A stretch of DNA of 64,000 nucleotides, from NCBI GenBank assembly GCA_023375785.1, contig SZWC01003863.1, positions 110,859 through 174,858 of the forward strand. The letters run 5' to 3'. Under the pieces are notes generated by a model, which was not told the DNA's origin, made no database searches, and saw nothing but the letters and a program-made list of their open reading frames with translations. The DNA comes from Penium margaritaceum. Taxonomy: Eukaryota > Streptophyta > Zygnematophyceae > Desmidiales > Peniaceae. The position numbers were made by a program, and so were the translations under genes. This document shows, one piece after another, positions 30,150 through 40,829 of the stretch. How positions within the stretch are numbered: position 1 is the first letter of the stretch; every line of letters starts with the position of its first letter.

Positions 30150-31400
30150 TCAAGCAGATGGAGCTAGGCTATAGCATAACATGGCCTTGTGGGACTCAAT
30201 GACACAAGACCGGTTAGTGTCCCAAGATTTGGAAATGACACAAACACCAAGAAAGGTGTAAAGATGCGCACGGGGGCTAAGCTTGTCATCCCAAAGGTCC
30301 TCACTGAGCGAGATGGTAACGACACAATCCCATTCACGAATAAGATGCAAGTCCTTTGGGTGACGAAACCAACGTTTGGAGGGGTTGACTTGGCAAGGAA
30401 GATGACCGTGAGAAGCACGGTACCAGAACCATGTGATTTAAGACATGGCCTTTAAAAAAAATAGGGGTGGAAGTTTCGAAGCACCAAAGGGAGTTTGGAT
30501 GCCGCTAACAAGTGAACAGTTCTAGCATTCAGAAACGTCACATTGTATAGGTGTGTAGGGAGCCAATGACTCCCTAAAAACCCCACAAGAATACAAGAAG
30601 CGATCAGTGGGCTCCATGAACTTGCCACCATGATCACACAAAAAAAACATTGATGGCGACCACAGGTGAGCTCAACCTGCAGAAGCCATGACTCAAGTAT
30701 GAGAAAACAACCTTTTCTGCTAGAGGACAAAGACCGAGTGCATGCATGAGTAGTTGTCAACGAGAAAAATAATTTAGCGATCAACCCCCCCCCCCAAAGC
30801 ATCATGAGAAAGAGGACACATGACATCAGCATGCAAGAGGTCAAGGGGGCTGTACGAGTGTCAGAAGTTGAGAATGGGGATTAGTGAATATTGCCTTCAT
30901 TGCAGTCAAAGCAGTCAGCAACACAAGGAGTAGGGAAAGTGGAAGCGTCAAGACCATTTGTGGGTTGATGATAAAGCTATCAATTTTTTTATTGTGAATG
31001 TGACAAAGGTGAGGATGCAAGAACTGCGCGTACACTGAGGAAAGGGAGCAAGCAACATGGACAAGTGTAGCAAAGGTAGAGGTAGGTGCAAAGGAGGGAA
31101 CACAAAAGAGATGATCACATCGTGCACCGCAAACCAAGACACGGCCAATAGTGCTGTGACACAAAGGCAATGCCGCGGGTAGAGGAGAAGTCCATGCCCT
31201 GGCCATCGAGGGTGGTAACAATGAGCAGACTTGGCTGAAGAAAGGGTATGTACAAAACTTCTTGAAGAAACAACTCCCATCCATGCCCGACAAAGTAGAC
31301 GCCATGAACCAGAAGAAGTTAGTCAGAGCCAGTATGGATGAAGCAAATGGAGTCGACAAGTATTAGAGAGACAAACAAAGGATGTGAGGACGTCATGTAG
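30150..31400 (-). pseudogene. Cop-H pre-integrase and integrase
   Basis: The minus strand from 31359 carries a degraded pre-integrase region (HLCHIHNKKIDSFIINPQMV, where the family has WHxRLGHxxxxxLxxLxxxG). Then comes the core: VMCPLSHDALGG-like and FSLTTTHACTRSLSSSRKG, in the position of the usual RYxxxFxDDxSRxxWxxxLKxK. GRHQCFFCVIMVASSW stands where RSDNGGEF is expected, so the second Asp motif is lost. The C-terminal part near 30150-30350 (AHLYTFLGVCVISKSW) is typical of the AxxCxFLGYxxxxKGY region. Highly decayed; identified by order and fragments. Confidence 0.7.
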
Positions 31401-32100
31401 TGGGTTTTCTCAAAGTCAAGGATCCATAAGCCACCCGACACACATATAGAAGCTGTAGCACGGCTAAAGGCAACAATGGCAAAGCATAACAAAATTTACT
31501 AACAACATGCGGCACGACAATGAGACAGAAAAACAAATTACTAAACCTCAATCCATGGGTCAACAATAGGCTGACACCCTTGTATGCAAATCGATATAGA
31601 ATCACGAAGAGCCTCATCAACCTCACATTTAAGTAACTCCAAGCGTGAATGTACGCTCTCATCTCCTTGAACACGGAGGTGAAACTGATCGACGACATGT
31701 GAAAGGGTTGTGTCCAACTGGCGGTTTCCCTCACGCGGGTCAGGTGTAATGATGACTTCCAATGATGAGTATCGCTGAGAGTAGTAGGACCAGATTCAGG
31801 CTGGTGGAGAGTAAAGGATAGAAGGGGGGCTATAGAAGGCAGGCCCTCCAAATCCTGGGGGCCATCCCAAGGGATAGGGCACTGGTGGTGCGTTGCAGTG
31901 GCGCCATACGCGGTGGCCCTGATGGAGGTGGAAAAACTGCTGCTGGAAGGTGTAGTAGAGGTGGAGACACAGGAAACACCACCATGGTCATTGGAAGAAC
32001 ACGTTGAGTGCGTCCGCATACGGGACACGAGACGTGCATTTAGAGACGGAGTGTCTGCTAGCGCCACAATTCCAGCACGTCACAATGTCAGGGGGTGAAG
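31401..32100 (-). pseudogene. Cop-H gag C-terminus and protease region
   Basis: A CCHC zinc knuckle, CWNCGASRHSVSKC, is intact at 32036-32077 on the minus strand. Downstream the frames contain Ser/Thr/Pro-rich sequence (TSTTPSSSSFSTSIRATAYG). A stretch around 31400-31800 lies where the protease is expected but shows no DSGA motif that I can recognise. The knuckle fixes the orientation and the gag-pol boundary of Cop-H. Confidence 0.7.
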
Positions 32101-32322
32101 TAGAAGAGGACAGGCTGTTGGAGCCGTTCCCTTTCCCCCGCCCTCCTTGCCCACCATTGGACCCGCCACCAGAAGGACCAGCTTTGCTTTTTCTAAGACC
32201 TTGGCCACCCCCAACAGTCTAAGGTTGCAAGCCTAGTAGGCATCTACAGTCTCATCAGTATGCATAGACAATGTGTTGAACTGGACAGTGAGACCTCTCT
32301 TTGTTGTATGCCCTGTCACTGT

Positions 32323-32480
32323 AGTGGAGCACTTGATGAGAGTTTATGCACCAACTAGGTCAACAGGCGTATTGTGTGCAGTGTCGGCATAGTAGGACCC
32401 AATCTAATGGGTGAGGTCTTCAGGCCCTCCACTAATGAGAGCACGAAAAGCGCATGTTGACTCAACAAGAACAAAGGGCN

Positions 32481-32516
<36 letters not shown>

Positions 32517-33284
32517 GCCATCCTCACCAGGTCTTGTGGCAGAGGGAGAAAAGAGGAAGAGATACGGTTGCAGTGGATGCTACAATGAATATCCTAGTGG
32601 AAGATTTAGAGACAAAGAGGCACATCGCATCTGCCAGGACAGCAGCTATGAGTGTTGGGATAGTTGTTACTGTGGAGACGAGTACAAGAACGTGATAAAT
32701 GGATATTGATGCTGATAGAGTAGATGAGGTCAGTGATGTAGAAGTATGGATGGAGGCTAGTGCAATGGAGAGAGGAGTGGCTTCTACTACTGTCACTGTT
32801 GCTACCACGCCTACGGCAACAACGACCTAGATAACTACGTTGACTATAGCTGAAGCGAGCAGCCCTCCATCAACTGCGGCAGCAGTTTGGATCTCAATAG
32901 CTCTACCACCAACAATTCTCGTAGGTGCATGAGAAGCACGTGCAATTGTAGTAAATGGGGAGGCAACCACAGTGCTAGAGAAGGACCTTTACCTCCAAGA
33001 CCGAGAGTATGTCAGAGGGCGTCGATGAAGCTGACTGTGAGCCAGAGAAATCTTGGGAATCAGAGGAGCAAGGAACTGAGGACCTGTGAGATGTTGTGGA
33101 AACTACTTCTGTCGCTCCAACAAGGGNAGTGGAGCACTTGATGAGAGTTTATGCACCAACTAGGTCAACAGGCGTATTGTGTGCAGTGTCGGCATAGTAG
33201 GACCCAATCTAATGGGTGAGGTCTTCAGGCCCTCCACTAATGAGAGCACGAAAAGCGCATGTTGACTCAACAAGAACAAAGGGC
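32323..33284. repeat. contig-overlap duplication around N at 32480 and 33127
   Basis: Bases 32323-32479 equal 33128-33284, and 32482-33126 equal a stretch ending at 34577 with one visible substitution (ACC versus AAC near 32905/34356). Single Ns sit exactly at both joins (32480, 33127). The piece 32481-33126 is therefore a redundant contig lodged between two contigs that overlap each other, not a genomic duplication. Confidence 0.9.
32482..32514. repeat. GA microsatellite
   Basis: An (AG)n run at the beginning of the redundant contig piece, matching the end of the run at 33882-33964. Confidence 0.95.
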
Positions 33285-33875
33285 GAATTGGCAGAGGGAT
33301 TAGGTTCAAGGTAGCATTACTAAAGCTATTGTCCCTATGTCCATGCACTGAATTGGATCTCCCACGATGAGAAGGTGAGGTTAGAGGTGAAGTGATGTGA
33401 CGGTGTGGCAAAGTCAAGTTGGCGCTACATGGGAACTACATGAGCTCTGGCTACTGCTGCACCAGCTTTGACAGTGACTAGAAGAGACGGAATAGATCCA
33501 GAGGTGTTGGACGCGGAAGTGGGTGCAGTGTACAATGTAGATGTGATGGCAACAAATGGTTCAGGACCAGGTATTTTATGTGATCTATAAAGTTTTGCTG
33601 ATCATCTTGCTCATGAAGTGTCTCTAAAGTTGTGTGCTCGACAATGAGAGAAACTTGGAGTGCAACACGCTCACATTGTAGCTCTGCTCGCAAGCCAATG
33701 TATTGCTCACCATCCACCGGCAAAATGCCAACGGCATCACTCTACAAAAACAATTTTGGCAGAGTTTCCCCTGCCCCAGTGGGCATGAATAAAGTATGAT
33801 GGATGTCTCAGCTCGAGGATGTGTTGTAAGCAAATTTTCATGGATGCACAAACACGTGAACATAGAGACAAGGGG

Positions 33876-33881
<6 letters not shown>

Positions 33882-33964
<83 letters not shown>
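33882..33964. repeat. long GA microsatellite
   Basis: About 40 uninterrupted AG units. It is the place where the assembler split and misplaced the redundant contig at 32481-33126. Confidence 0.97.
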
Positions 33965-33967
<3 letters not shown>

Positions 33968-34870
33968 GCCATCCTCACCAGGTCTTGTGGCAGAGGGAGA
34001 AAAGAGGAAGAGATACGGTTGCAGTGGATGCTACAATGAATATCCTAGTGGAAGATTTAGAGACAAAGAGGCACATCGCATCTGCCAGGACAGCAGCTAT
34101 GAGTGTTGGGATAGTTGTTACTGTGGAGACGAGTACAAGAACGTGATAAATGGATATTGATGCTGATAGAGTAGATGAGGTCAGTGATGTAGAAGTATGG
34201 ATGGAGGCTAGTGCAATGGAGAGAGGAGTGGCTTCTACTACTGTCACTGTTGCTACCACGCCTACGGCAACAACGACCTAGATAACTACGTTGACTATAG
34301 CTGAAGCGAGCAGCCCTCCATCAACTGCGGCAGCAGTTTGGATCTCAATAGCTCTAACACCAACAATTCTCGTAGGTGCATGAGAAGCACGTGCAATTGT
34401 AGTAAATGGGGAGGCAACCACAGTGCTAGAGAAGGACCTTTACCTCCAAGACCGAGAGTATGTCAGAGGGCGTCGATGAAGCTGACTGTGAGCCAGAGAA
34501 ATCTTGGGAATCAGAGGAGCAAGGAACTGAGGACCTGTGAGATGTTGTGGAAACTACTTCTGTCGCTCCAACAAGGGCTATATGCATACTCTATCGACGT
34601 GAACTATGGACAACGGGTGGGCTTACAGGGGATTCAAGAGGTCGTTTATCCCATGGTGATCCCGTGGCTGGCACGTTTTGTCATGACGGCAAGTCATTGG
34701 AGGCAAACTGGCACTACGCTGCATACTTAGCAGTGTCCTCTTGGTTGTAGGTTTTGGTCGGGTCATATTCTTTGCCGGGATGATACCTAAAACTTTGAGA
34801 ATGAATACGTGACCACACCTCAAGCTCCACCCTCCCCTCATCGTACGCTACCTCGTCTTTCATACGGGCA

Positions 34871-35936
34871 CACTCACGCAAAGCCATGGACTAATTCATG
34901 ATCGCTTCGGTGACTGGTGGTGACGCCAGGATGTTGGCTGACTAGCTTTCTCACTAGACAGTTGTCCACAATGTTGCTCAGAGGATGCTGCCGTTGTGTT
35001 GACCAAGGCTGATGCACAGGAGGCGTGAATCTGGCCAGTTCCATGGCTGCTGCTTCTTCTCTTGGTGCTGCTACTGATGTTTCTGTTTTCACTACTACTG
35101 CTGCTGCTATTTTTGCTACTGTGGTTGCTACTAATGCTGCAAGCACGGCACGTGCGGCAGCTCGCACGTGCTCCTTGGCTACTGCTACATTAATGGCCAG
35201 CGCCCTTCGGTGTGAGCATGCTATTGTGCAAAATACCAACCAGCTCCCGAGGGTTGGACACCCGCCGAGGAGATGGTGGTAATGGAGTCGAGCATTGCAC
35301 GGGTGGAGAGCTAGATCAACCTCCAAAGAGGCGACGATGGCACAGCGGAGCAGGTTGTATGCAAGCTGAGTACTATGGGCGTGATTATAACTGTAGCAAC
35401 AATGGTTGTGGCTGCTCAGACTACTTGAGCGAGGGCAAAGGCATGTGGTAGATCGGAGAGGTCCGGGGCCACCAGAGAAATGGTGGTGATGGTGTGGAGA
35501 AATATACATACACAAATTGTGCTACGGGCAAGGCTGCTGCTACGGATATAGCGCTTGTAGCTACTCCAACCACTTGTGTGGGTACAAATTCATGTGGAGT
35601 ATTAAAGAGATCCCATGCCACCATTGAGATGGTGACAATGGAGCGGAACAATGCGCATACGGTCTGTATGACACATACAGTACTGTTACTATAGTCATTT
35701 CAGCTGCTCTGACGGGTTGGACGGGTGCAAATGCACGTGGTGGATCGAAGAGATCCTGGGTCACCAAACAGTTGGTGGCGATGAAGTGGTGCAAGGTGCT
35801 TGTAGTCAATAGGCCACGGATGGTACTTCTATTGCAAATGCATTAGTTGTGGCTACTATGGACAATTGGGACAAGGAAACACAATAGAAGTGGGCTTGGC
35901 CCTCGACCTAGAGTGAGAGAAAAAGTAGGCCTCCCA
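34871..35936 (-). other. Cop-H leader with GCT-rich segment
   Basis: This runs between the PBS and the first coding-like frames. It includes a GCT/ACT-rich stretch (35040-35180) and a 213-residue minus-strand frame (34874-35515) whose sequence is rich in Ser, His, Ala and Cys with no recognised domain. The frame starts in a His run from (CAC)n and is probably fortuitous. The triplet-rich leader resembles those of Cop-2 and Cop-N. Confidence 0.45.
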
Positions 35937-35948
35937 ACTCTGATACCA
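35937..35948 (-). other. primer-binding site of Cop-H
   Basis: The minus strand reads TGGTATCAGAGT, 11 of 12 bases to the plant initiator-Met PBS. Confidence 0.82.
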
Positions 35949-36300
35949 TTAGGTAGTGACAAATTGCTACAGTAGCGGGTGTGACCAAGCATGAGAGCAT
36001 GAGTGTACACACAACGCCATGGAATGGAGAAAGCTCTTTAGTTACTAGAAAATAGGCACAACTAACAAGTGTGTGGTAGTAACGGGACAACGAGGTGATA
36101 GCCGCTAGTTGACCGCGCCACCCACATGAGGAAGTCGACGTGGGACCCGAACGCCACCCCGGGATCAAACCAGAGCAGTCAACATACAACAATCCAGTAT
36201 ACGCATACATAACTAAAACACAATCAACCCCATTGACCACGAGCGTATGTGGGTCCATGCTCCCCTATCATATGGTACACCGTGTTATGCTAAGAAAAAA
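35949..36300 (-). repeat. Cop-H 5' LTR, inner part
   Basis: The LTR must lie directly upstream of the PBS on the minus strand, but its inner end reads CCTAA rather than CA. No second copy is present in the window, so the outer edge (36300 here) is a guess. No domain is seen. Confidence 0.45.
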
Positions 36301-37531
36301 ACAAGCATGTTATGCTCATCACAGCAATCAAGATCTCAAGAACATGTTGGTTCAATGTTGTCGGTGCCTCTCTTGCACTCGGCTAAGATGCAAGCGGTGC
36401 ATCATCCATCATATGTGCACTGAATTTGCATCCAAGACCTTTACCTTAGTCATATGTAGTGATTGTGTGTGTGTGTTTGTGTGCGTGTGTGTGTTTGTGT
36501 GTGTGTGTGTGTGCATGTGCGAACAGAGTCAAAGGGTCACTTGTGTGTCCTCCACGCATTACCAACACTGACAACATGACATGTTATGAACGGAGTGAGT
36601 GGGCGTGCATGAGTCTAATCAAACCAAAGCCTTTGCAAGAAAGTGTTAAGGAGTGAAATTCCCATATGAATTGAAAATAATGTGATTGTTGTTGGACATC
36701 CACAACAATTGGCTAGGTGAAAACAGCGGAGATCGCCGCTCCAGTCCTTAGCCAAGTAGGTGGTTTATCTCATCATCTTCAGGATTCTCCAAGGATTCAT
36801 CCATGTCATGTCATCATGGCCATGTCCATAGCGGCCCCTTGGACTTGAGAAAACCCATCATCAAGCCTCACTCACTTGGGCAATCTTCTATCTACGTCCA
36901 CTCTAGTTCAAACCAACCTCACTTCTACTTTTGTCTTGATCCTGCTCCCAATTCCAATTATGTCCGTATGTAACACAGTCCTCCCTCCTTAGAGAACTCC
37001 ATTCCATTTTCCTTAAAATTCCTTTGTTGTGATTTGCATGTGCATTGTCTTGCACGTCTGGATGTGACCTCTTGTCTACTCTACATGCTCGTGAAAATGA
37101 ATGAATGGGCAGACGTTGACGACAGCGAGCATTGAGCAATGGAGCGGACGTCACACCGAGGTGAGACACTTGGCTCCCTTCACCAAACACGTCCAATTGC
37201 CTCACCTGTGAGACTGTGTATCAATAAGTGCATTGGGAAGTGAACAAACCAGTGAACATGGACTTTTTGCATAAACTAGAAAAGAATCACATACAGCCCA
37301 TTGCAACCTTAATTGTATACAAGGAATATATATCTGGGCCTTGCTTGCATGCATTCATGTGGATGTCGAGTGAAAAATGTCTACATGTAGAAATAGAAAT
37401 TTTAATACATTGTTCATCAAGTGTGTGAATTCAGGGCGCTTAACCATAACTCCCCTTTACCTCTGAAGGAGTCTCCCACATGGTAGAAGTGTGCGGCCAA
37501 CTCTATCGCAACAGCCACCATCTCTCTTCGT
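36301..37531. other. no gene seen; GT microsatellite at 36465-36514
   Basis: Only short chance frames. The imperfect (GT)n run at about 36465-36514 is the only feature. The sequence is not obviously related to the retroelements to its left. Confidence 0.6.
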
Positions 37532-37639
37532 GACAACAGTATCAACCGCTTCCGGAAGGGAGCCCGGTGGGAGGGATTTTCTGCCTGGACCATCTTAAAA
37601 ACCCAAAAAAAAAAAAGAAAAAAAAAGACAACAGTATCA
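37532..37639 (+). mobile_element. short poly(A)-tailed retroposon with 13-bp target duplication
   Basis: The 13-mer GACAACAGTATCA is repeated exactly at 37532-37544 and 37627-37639. Between the copies are about 52 bases of GC-richer body (starting ACCGCTTCCGGAAGGG) and then an A-rich tail (about 37597-37626). This is the signature of target-primed reverse transcription, as for a SINE or a 5'-truncated LINE or processed transcript. The body is too short to type and I see no clear tRNA A or B box. Confidence 0.8.
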
Positions 37640-39559
37640 GTTTCGTGAATTTTCTAGCTGATTCTGACTACATGACTACATGCGTATAGTGCATATATTG
37701 TTATGGTCCAGTTTTTAGGGGAGAAATGACGTCCATGTTTTGGGCCATTAGACATATTGGAGGGATCACCAAATAAATTAAACAAGGCAGAATATACAAG
37801 ATTTTATTGATTAGCTAGTAGAATAGTAACAAGCCTCACTAAGGTGAGGACCTAGGTTAGTGTGGGTAGAGTCTCCGACCAAGCCTCATTCTTGCTCTCA
37901 ACTCAGTCATTTCTCACTTCCAACAACACATGTGGCGTTAAGTGTGAAGTGCAAGTTCTTTTCCCTCACAGCTGAGTAGTTGTGGCTGCTCAAACGCTAA
38001 GTCTTGGCACACAAGCCACATACTTCAATCCAAGTGTGTAAGGCAGCAGAAAAAAGCCATGCCAAGACTACGGCATCATTTTCCTTAGCTTGGTATCAAA
38101 GCCTTAGCCTAGCAGACGCAACAGAGTGAGTAGTACAAATGATATACAAGTGTTAGAAAATATTGGCACACCTCCACATGTACCAATGTAGGGAAAACCG
38201 TACTGGATTTTGTGTGACCAAGTTAGTCGCTCTCGATGCTAATGACGCACAGTTAATGCTGCCAATTGGCAGAATTTACAGTGCAATGCCGCCAGTTTTC
38301 TTGTTCAAAATGACCTCAGGACATTGGTAGTGGGGTGGCCAAGTGGCTGATGTAGATTGGCATAATGCCGATGGTGGAGCTGACACACATGGCGATGGTT
38401 TTTCCATTTAATGGAGAGGTTTCCTTGCTTCTGTTTCCTCACTCCTTGAATCTTGGTTAGATTTTCTTCCTTAACATGCCCTCCTTCCCTGGGTGCTCTG
38501 CTTTTCCAGCAACTTAGGATACAACTTGAAGACGAGAACACCACCAATGAGAGAAAAAAAGGAGAAAACAATTTTGTTGCACGCTCGCTCGCTCACCACG
38601 TGGCAACATTGTGCAACGCTATCACCTACACACGCAAGGTGGAGCATATTGCTATCGGTCTTTTAGTGTATGCCCTGAATCTGACAATTGGCAAGAGCTA
38701 CATTTATGGCCTTGCAATGGTCAACCCGCCTATGCTCGCTAAACATATTCATGAAATCCCATTTGCATTGGACAAGACTAGTGGATGTGGGCGGATAAGC
38801 CAAGGTCTAGATGCTTTGTTTAAGTGGTTGCTCATGTAAGCGACAACAATCGCATGCCAAGCCACATCCTCACTATGTCCCATAACATCCGTGTAGCTCA
38901 CAAGGTCAACAATATGAATGATACGTCCCACTCTATCAGGCTCTTCAGCTGTCAGAAAAATAGGCGAAGCAGGTGAGCAGGTTGGAGCTGCTCCAGAAGA
39001 GCGCATGTCAATAAAAATTCCCGTTAAAGCCTTCATACTGGCCATGCACTACTTCAAGAGCCGGAGAACCATCCTAAATGTATGGAAGGCTTTACCTTAA
39101 CCATGGGTAGCTTTCAGAGGTTTGATCGCAGCAGAGGCCGCTAGTGTCGAAGCCACAACTGCGTTTGTTGTTAGTGGTGGTGGTGCTTCTATCTTTGCAG
39201 CTAGGAAAACAAAAATGAGAAAACCATGGTGCTCATTACTATGAGCATCATGAGAGTGTTGAGGTGGTGGCAGTGCAAAAGCATCCATAGAAAGGTCATG
39301 ATTAGTGGTGGCACACTGCCAATCTTCAAAAGATTAACCAAACGTGGTGTTGTGGGTGCAGAAGATGGTCTTGGTGCATAGATCCTATAATTGATACACA
39401 TAATTACCACCTTCATATCCAACCTAAACGCCTTTATGTGTATGGGAACCTAGATTTTCTCAGAGTTTAGGCTGTGCTCAAGTATAACTGGTGCAGTCCC
39501 AGACCTTTATATGGTCCACATTTGGTTGGTGGTATGTCCATGCCTGAAAGGGAGTAGCA
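37640..39559. other. no gene recognised; one 128-codon plus-strand frame
   Basis: The plus-strand frame 38453-38839 encodes 128 residues, including LAHHVATLCNAITYTRKVEH and LDALFKWLLM. I recognise no family, and the flanks show no splice or codon signals that I can judge. A minus-strand frame (38749-39045) overlaps it. Either could be chance. The stretch 39097-39550 has Ala/Pro-rich minus-strand fragments that may belong to the neighbouring gag remnant. Confidence 0.35.
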
Positions 39560-40282
39560 CCGCCAGGTGCCTTGGAACCCCGTAGCTCCGGTGATGTGTC
39601 TCATTGTGGATGTACTCTATGACCGTACCATAGGTGAGCTTGTCCTCTGTCCATCCTCACAATGTAGTGATGAGAGGGCTACAATCATCAGAAAGGGCCA
39701 TCAGGGGGGCCATCGACTGCAACTGTGTGTTGATCTTCTACCCCAAGTTATGAAACTTTGAAATGAGCAACTCAATTTACTTCAAGATGGTGATGATGTT
39801 ATCTCCTTCCTCAATGTGCACCATATGGACTCATTTCACCGCGTAGATTTTCTTTGTGAGTGAGTTGGATTGATGGATGGCATGGATTTTTTCAATCTTT
39901 GGCTACCGATGAATAGCTCTAGAAATAGCACCATTGCGCCTCTTTGTTCTTCTTTGTGAAGGTCTATTTCTCCACGTCCGTCATCGTTGCCTTGTCAAGG
40001 ACCTCCGTCATCGTTGCCTTGTCAAGGACTTCCATGCCCTTCATGACCACCAGCAACACCTTATGCACGAGGTTGATGTCAAAGTGCCACCTCCATAGCC
40101 CAAAGCCAAGGCTACCCACATGCTTCTCGATGGGTTGTGTCTCCGTCTTCTAACCCATTGCTTGAATGCCCACTGCACTATCATATAGGTTGATGGTGAT
40201 ATTATTCGCGATGACAATTCCGTATGTCGCAAAAGCCATGAATGTTGTGAAGAGCGGTCACGACAGTAGGCCCTTGAACCAT
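39560..40282 (-). pseudogene. Cop-4 gag fragment (Cop-3 family)
   Basis: The DNA aligns by eye to the gag region of Cop-3. For example, 39612-39655 (GGATGTACTCTATGACC, then GAGCTTGTCC) resembles 16495-16535. Bases 40080-40130 (CACCTCCATAGCCCAAAGCC) are nearly identical to 16950-16970. The 5' end of gag reads ATGGCTTTTGCG and GGAATTGTCATCG on the minus strand. The rest of the element (pol and 3' LTR) is absent, so this is a 5' fragment. Confidence 0.8.
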
Positions 40283-40430
40283 TGTCAGAAAAACTTGTGG
40301 CATTTGAACATGATCTGATGGGTCCTTGGGTTCATAGCTTGTTTTTTTGCAAAATCTGAATCAAAGCGTGAGCTTTCTGGTCGCCTCAGGCTATGTGAGT
40401 GGAGTTAACATAGAGATGTGAGAAATTCAT
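40283..40430 (-). repeat. Cop-4 5' LTR fragment
   Basis: Bases 40350-40405 (GTGAGCTTTCTGGTCGCCTC, then GCTATGTGAG) match the Cop-3 LTRs (17227-17262, 11900-11925). The inner edge TGTCAGAAAA is at 40283. Similarity fades at the AAT microsatellite, so about 800 bases of LTR are missing. Confidence 0.75.
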
Positions 40431-40829
40431 TTTTGTAGAGAGAATAATAATAATAATAATAATAATATCTACATCACCGCTACACATGCATGATGACATT
40501 GCTTTCCAAAATCATGCCACTATCCATCACAGGTGGAACGCACGTGATGATGGAGGGTGGATGGACCAGCCGCTTCATGTTGGTACNTTGTTTTTTTGCA
40601 AAATCTGAATCAAAGCGTGAGCTTTCTGGTCGCCTCAGGCTATGTGAGTGGAGTTAACATAGAGATGTGAGAAATTCATTTTTGTAGAGAGAATAATAAT
40701 AATAATAATATCTACATCACCGCTACACATGCATGATGACATTGCTTTCCAAAATCATGCCACTATCCATCACAGGTGGAACGCACGTGATGATGGAGGG
40801 TGGATGGACCAGCCGCTTCATGTTGGTAC
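40339..40829. repeat. contig-overlap duplication around N at 40587
   Basis: Bases 40339-40586 equal 40588-40829 apart from two AAT units (an (AAT)n run at about 40442-40468 versus 40692-40712). The single N lies exactly at the join, so this is the end of one contig overlapping the start of the next. The microsatellite difference may be allelic. Confidence 0.9.

Larger units (their letters stand above)
32101..34870 (-). pseudogene. Cop-H gag and upstream Ser/Thr-rich frames
   Basis: Minus-strand frames include a helical stretch near 33480-33720 (EYI-type: GLRAELQCERVALQVSLIVE, HTTLETLHEQDDQQNFIDHI). This may be the gag capsid or a coiled coil. Pro/Ser-rich sequence follows it. Upstream is a Ser/Thr/Ala/Val-rich frame (33975-34259, 94 residues). 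The order helix plus Ser-rich tail, with a Ser/Thr-rich frame nearby, resembles Cop-N. The region is inflated by redundant contig pieces: 32481-33126 repeats part of 33930-34577, and 32323-32479 repeats 33128-33284. Function not assigned. Confidence 0.4.
2590..36300 (-). mobile_element. Cop-H: host copia element of a nested pile
   Basis: This is the oldest Ty1/copia element in the pile. Its order on the minus strand is LTR edge and PBS near 35.9 kb, a long leader, Ser/Thr-rich frames, zinc knuckle at 32036-32077, pre-integrase and integrase (30.1-31.4 kb), RT (28.7-29.6 kb) and RNase H. The RNase H gene is interrupted twice. Its three pieces (28479-28631, 20553-20718, 2590-2916) line up in order along the standard copia RNase H fold. 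The interruptions are Cop-2 and Cop-N. The 3' LTR is not visible and the element seems cut off at about 2590 against Gy1. The 36300 end is approximate, since the outer LTR edge is undefined. Coding frames are heavily broken. Confidence 0.75.

Noticed and set aside
34874-35515. 213-residue minus-strand frame as a gene
   Set aside because: It opens in a CAC-derived His run, shows no domain, and sits in the leader of Cop-H. The composition explains the open frame.
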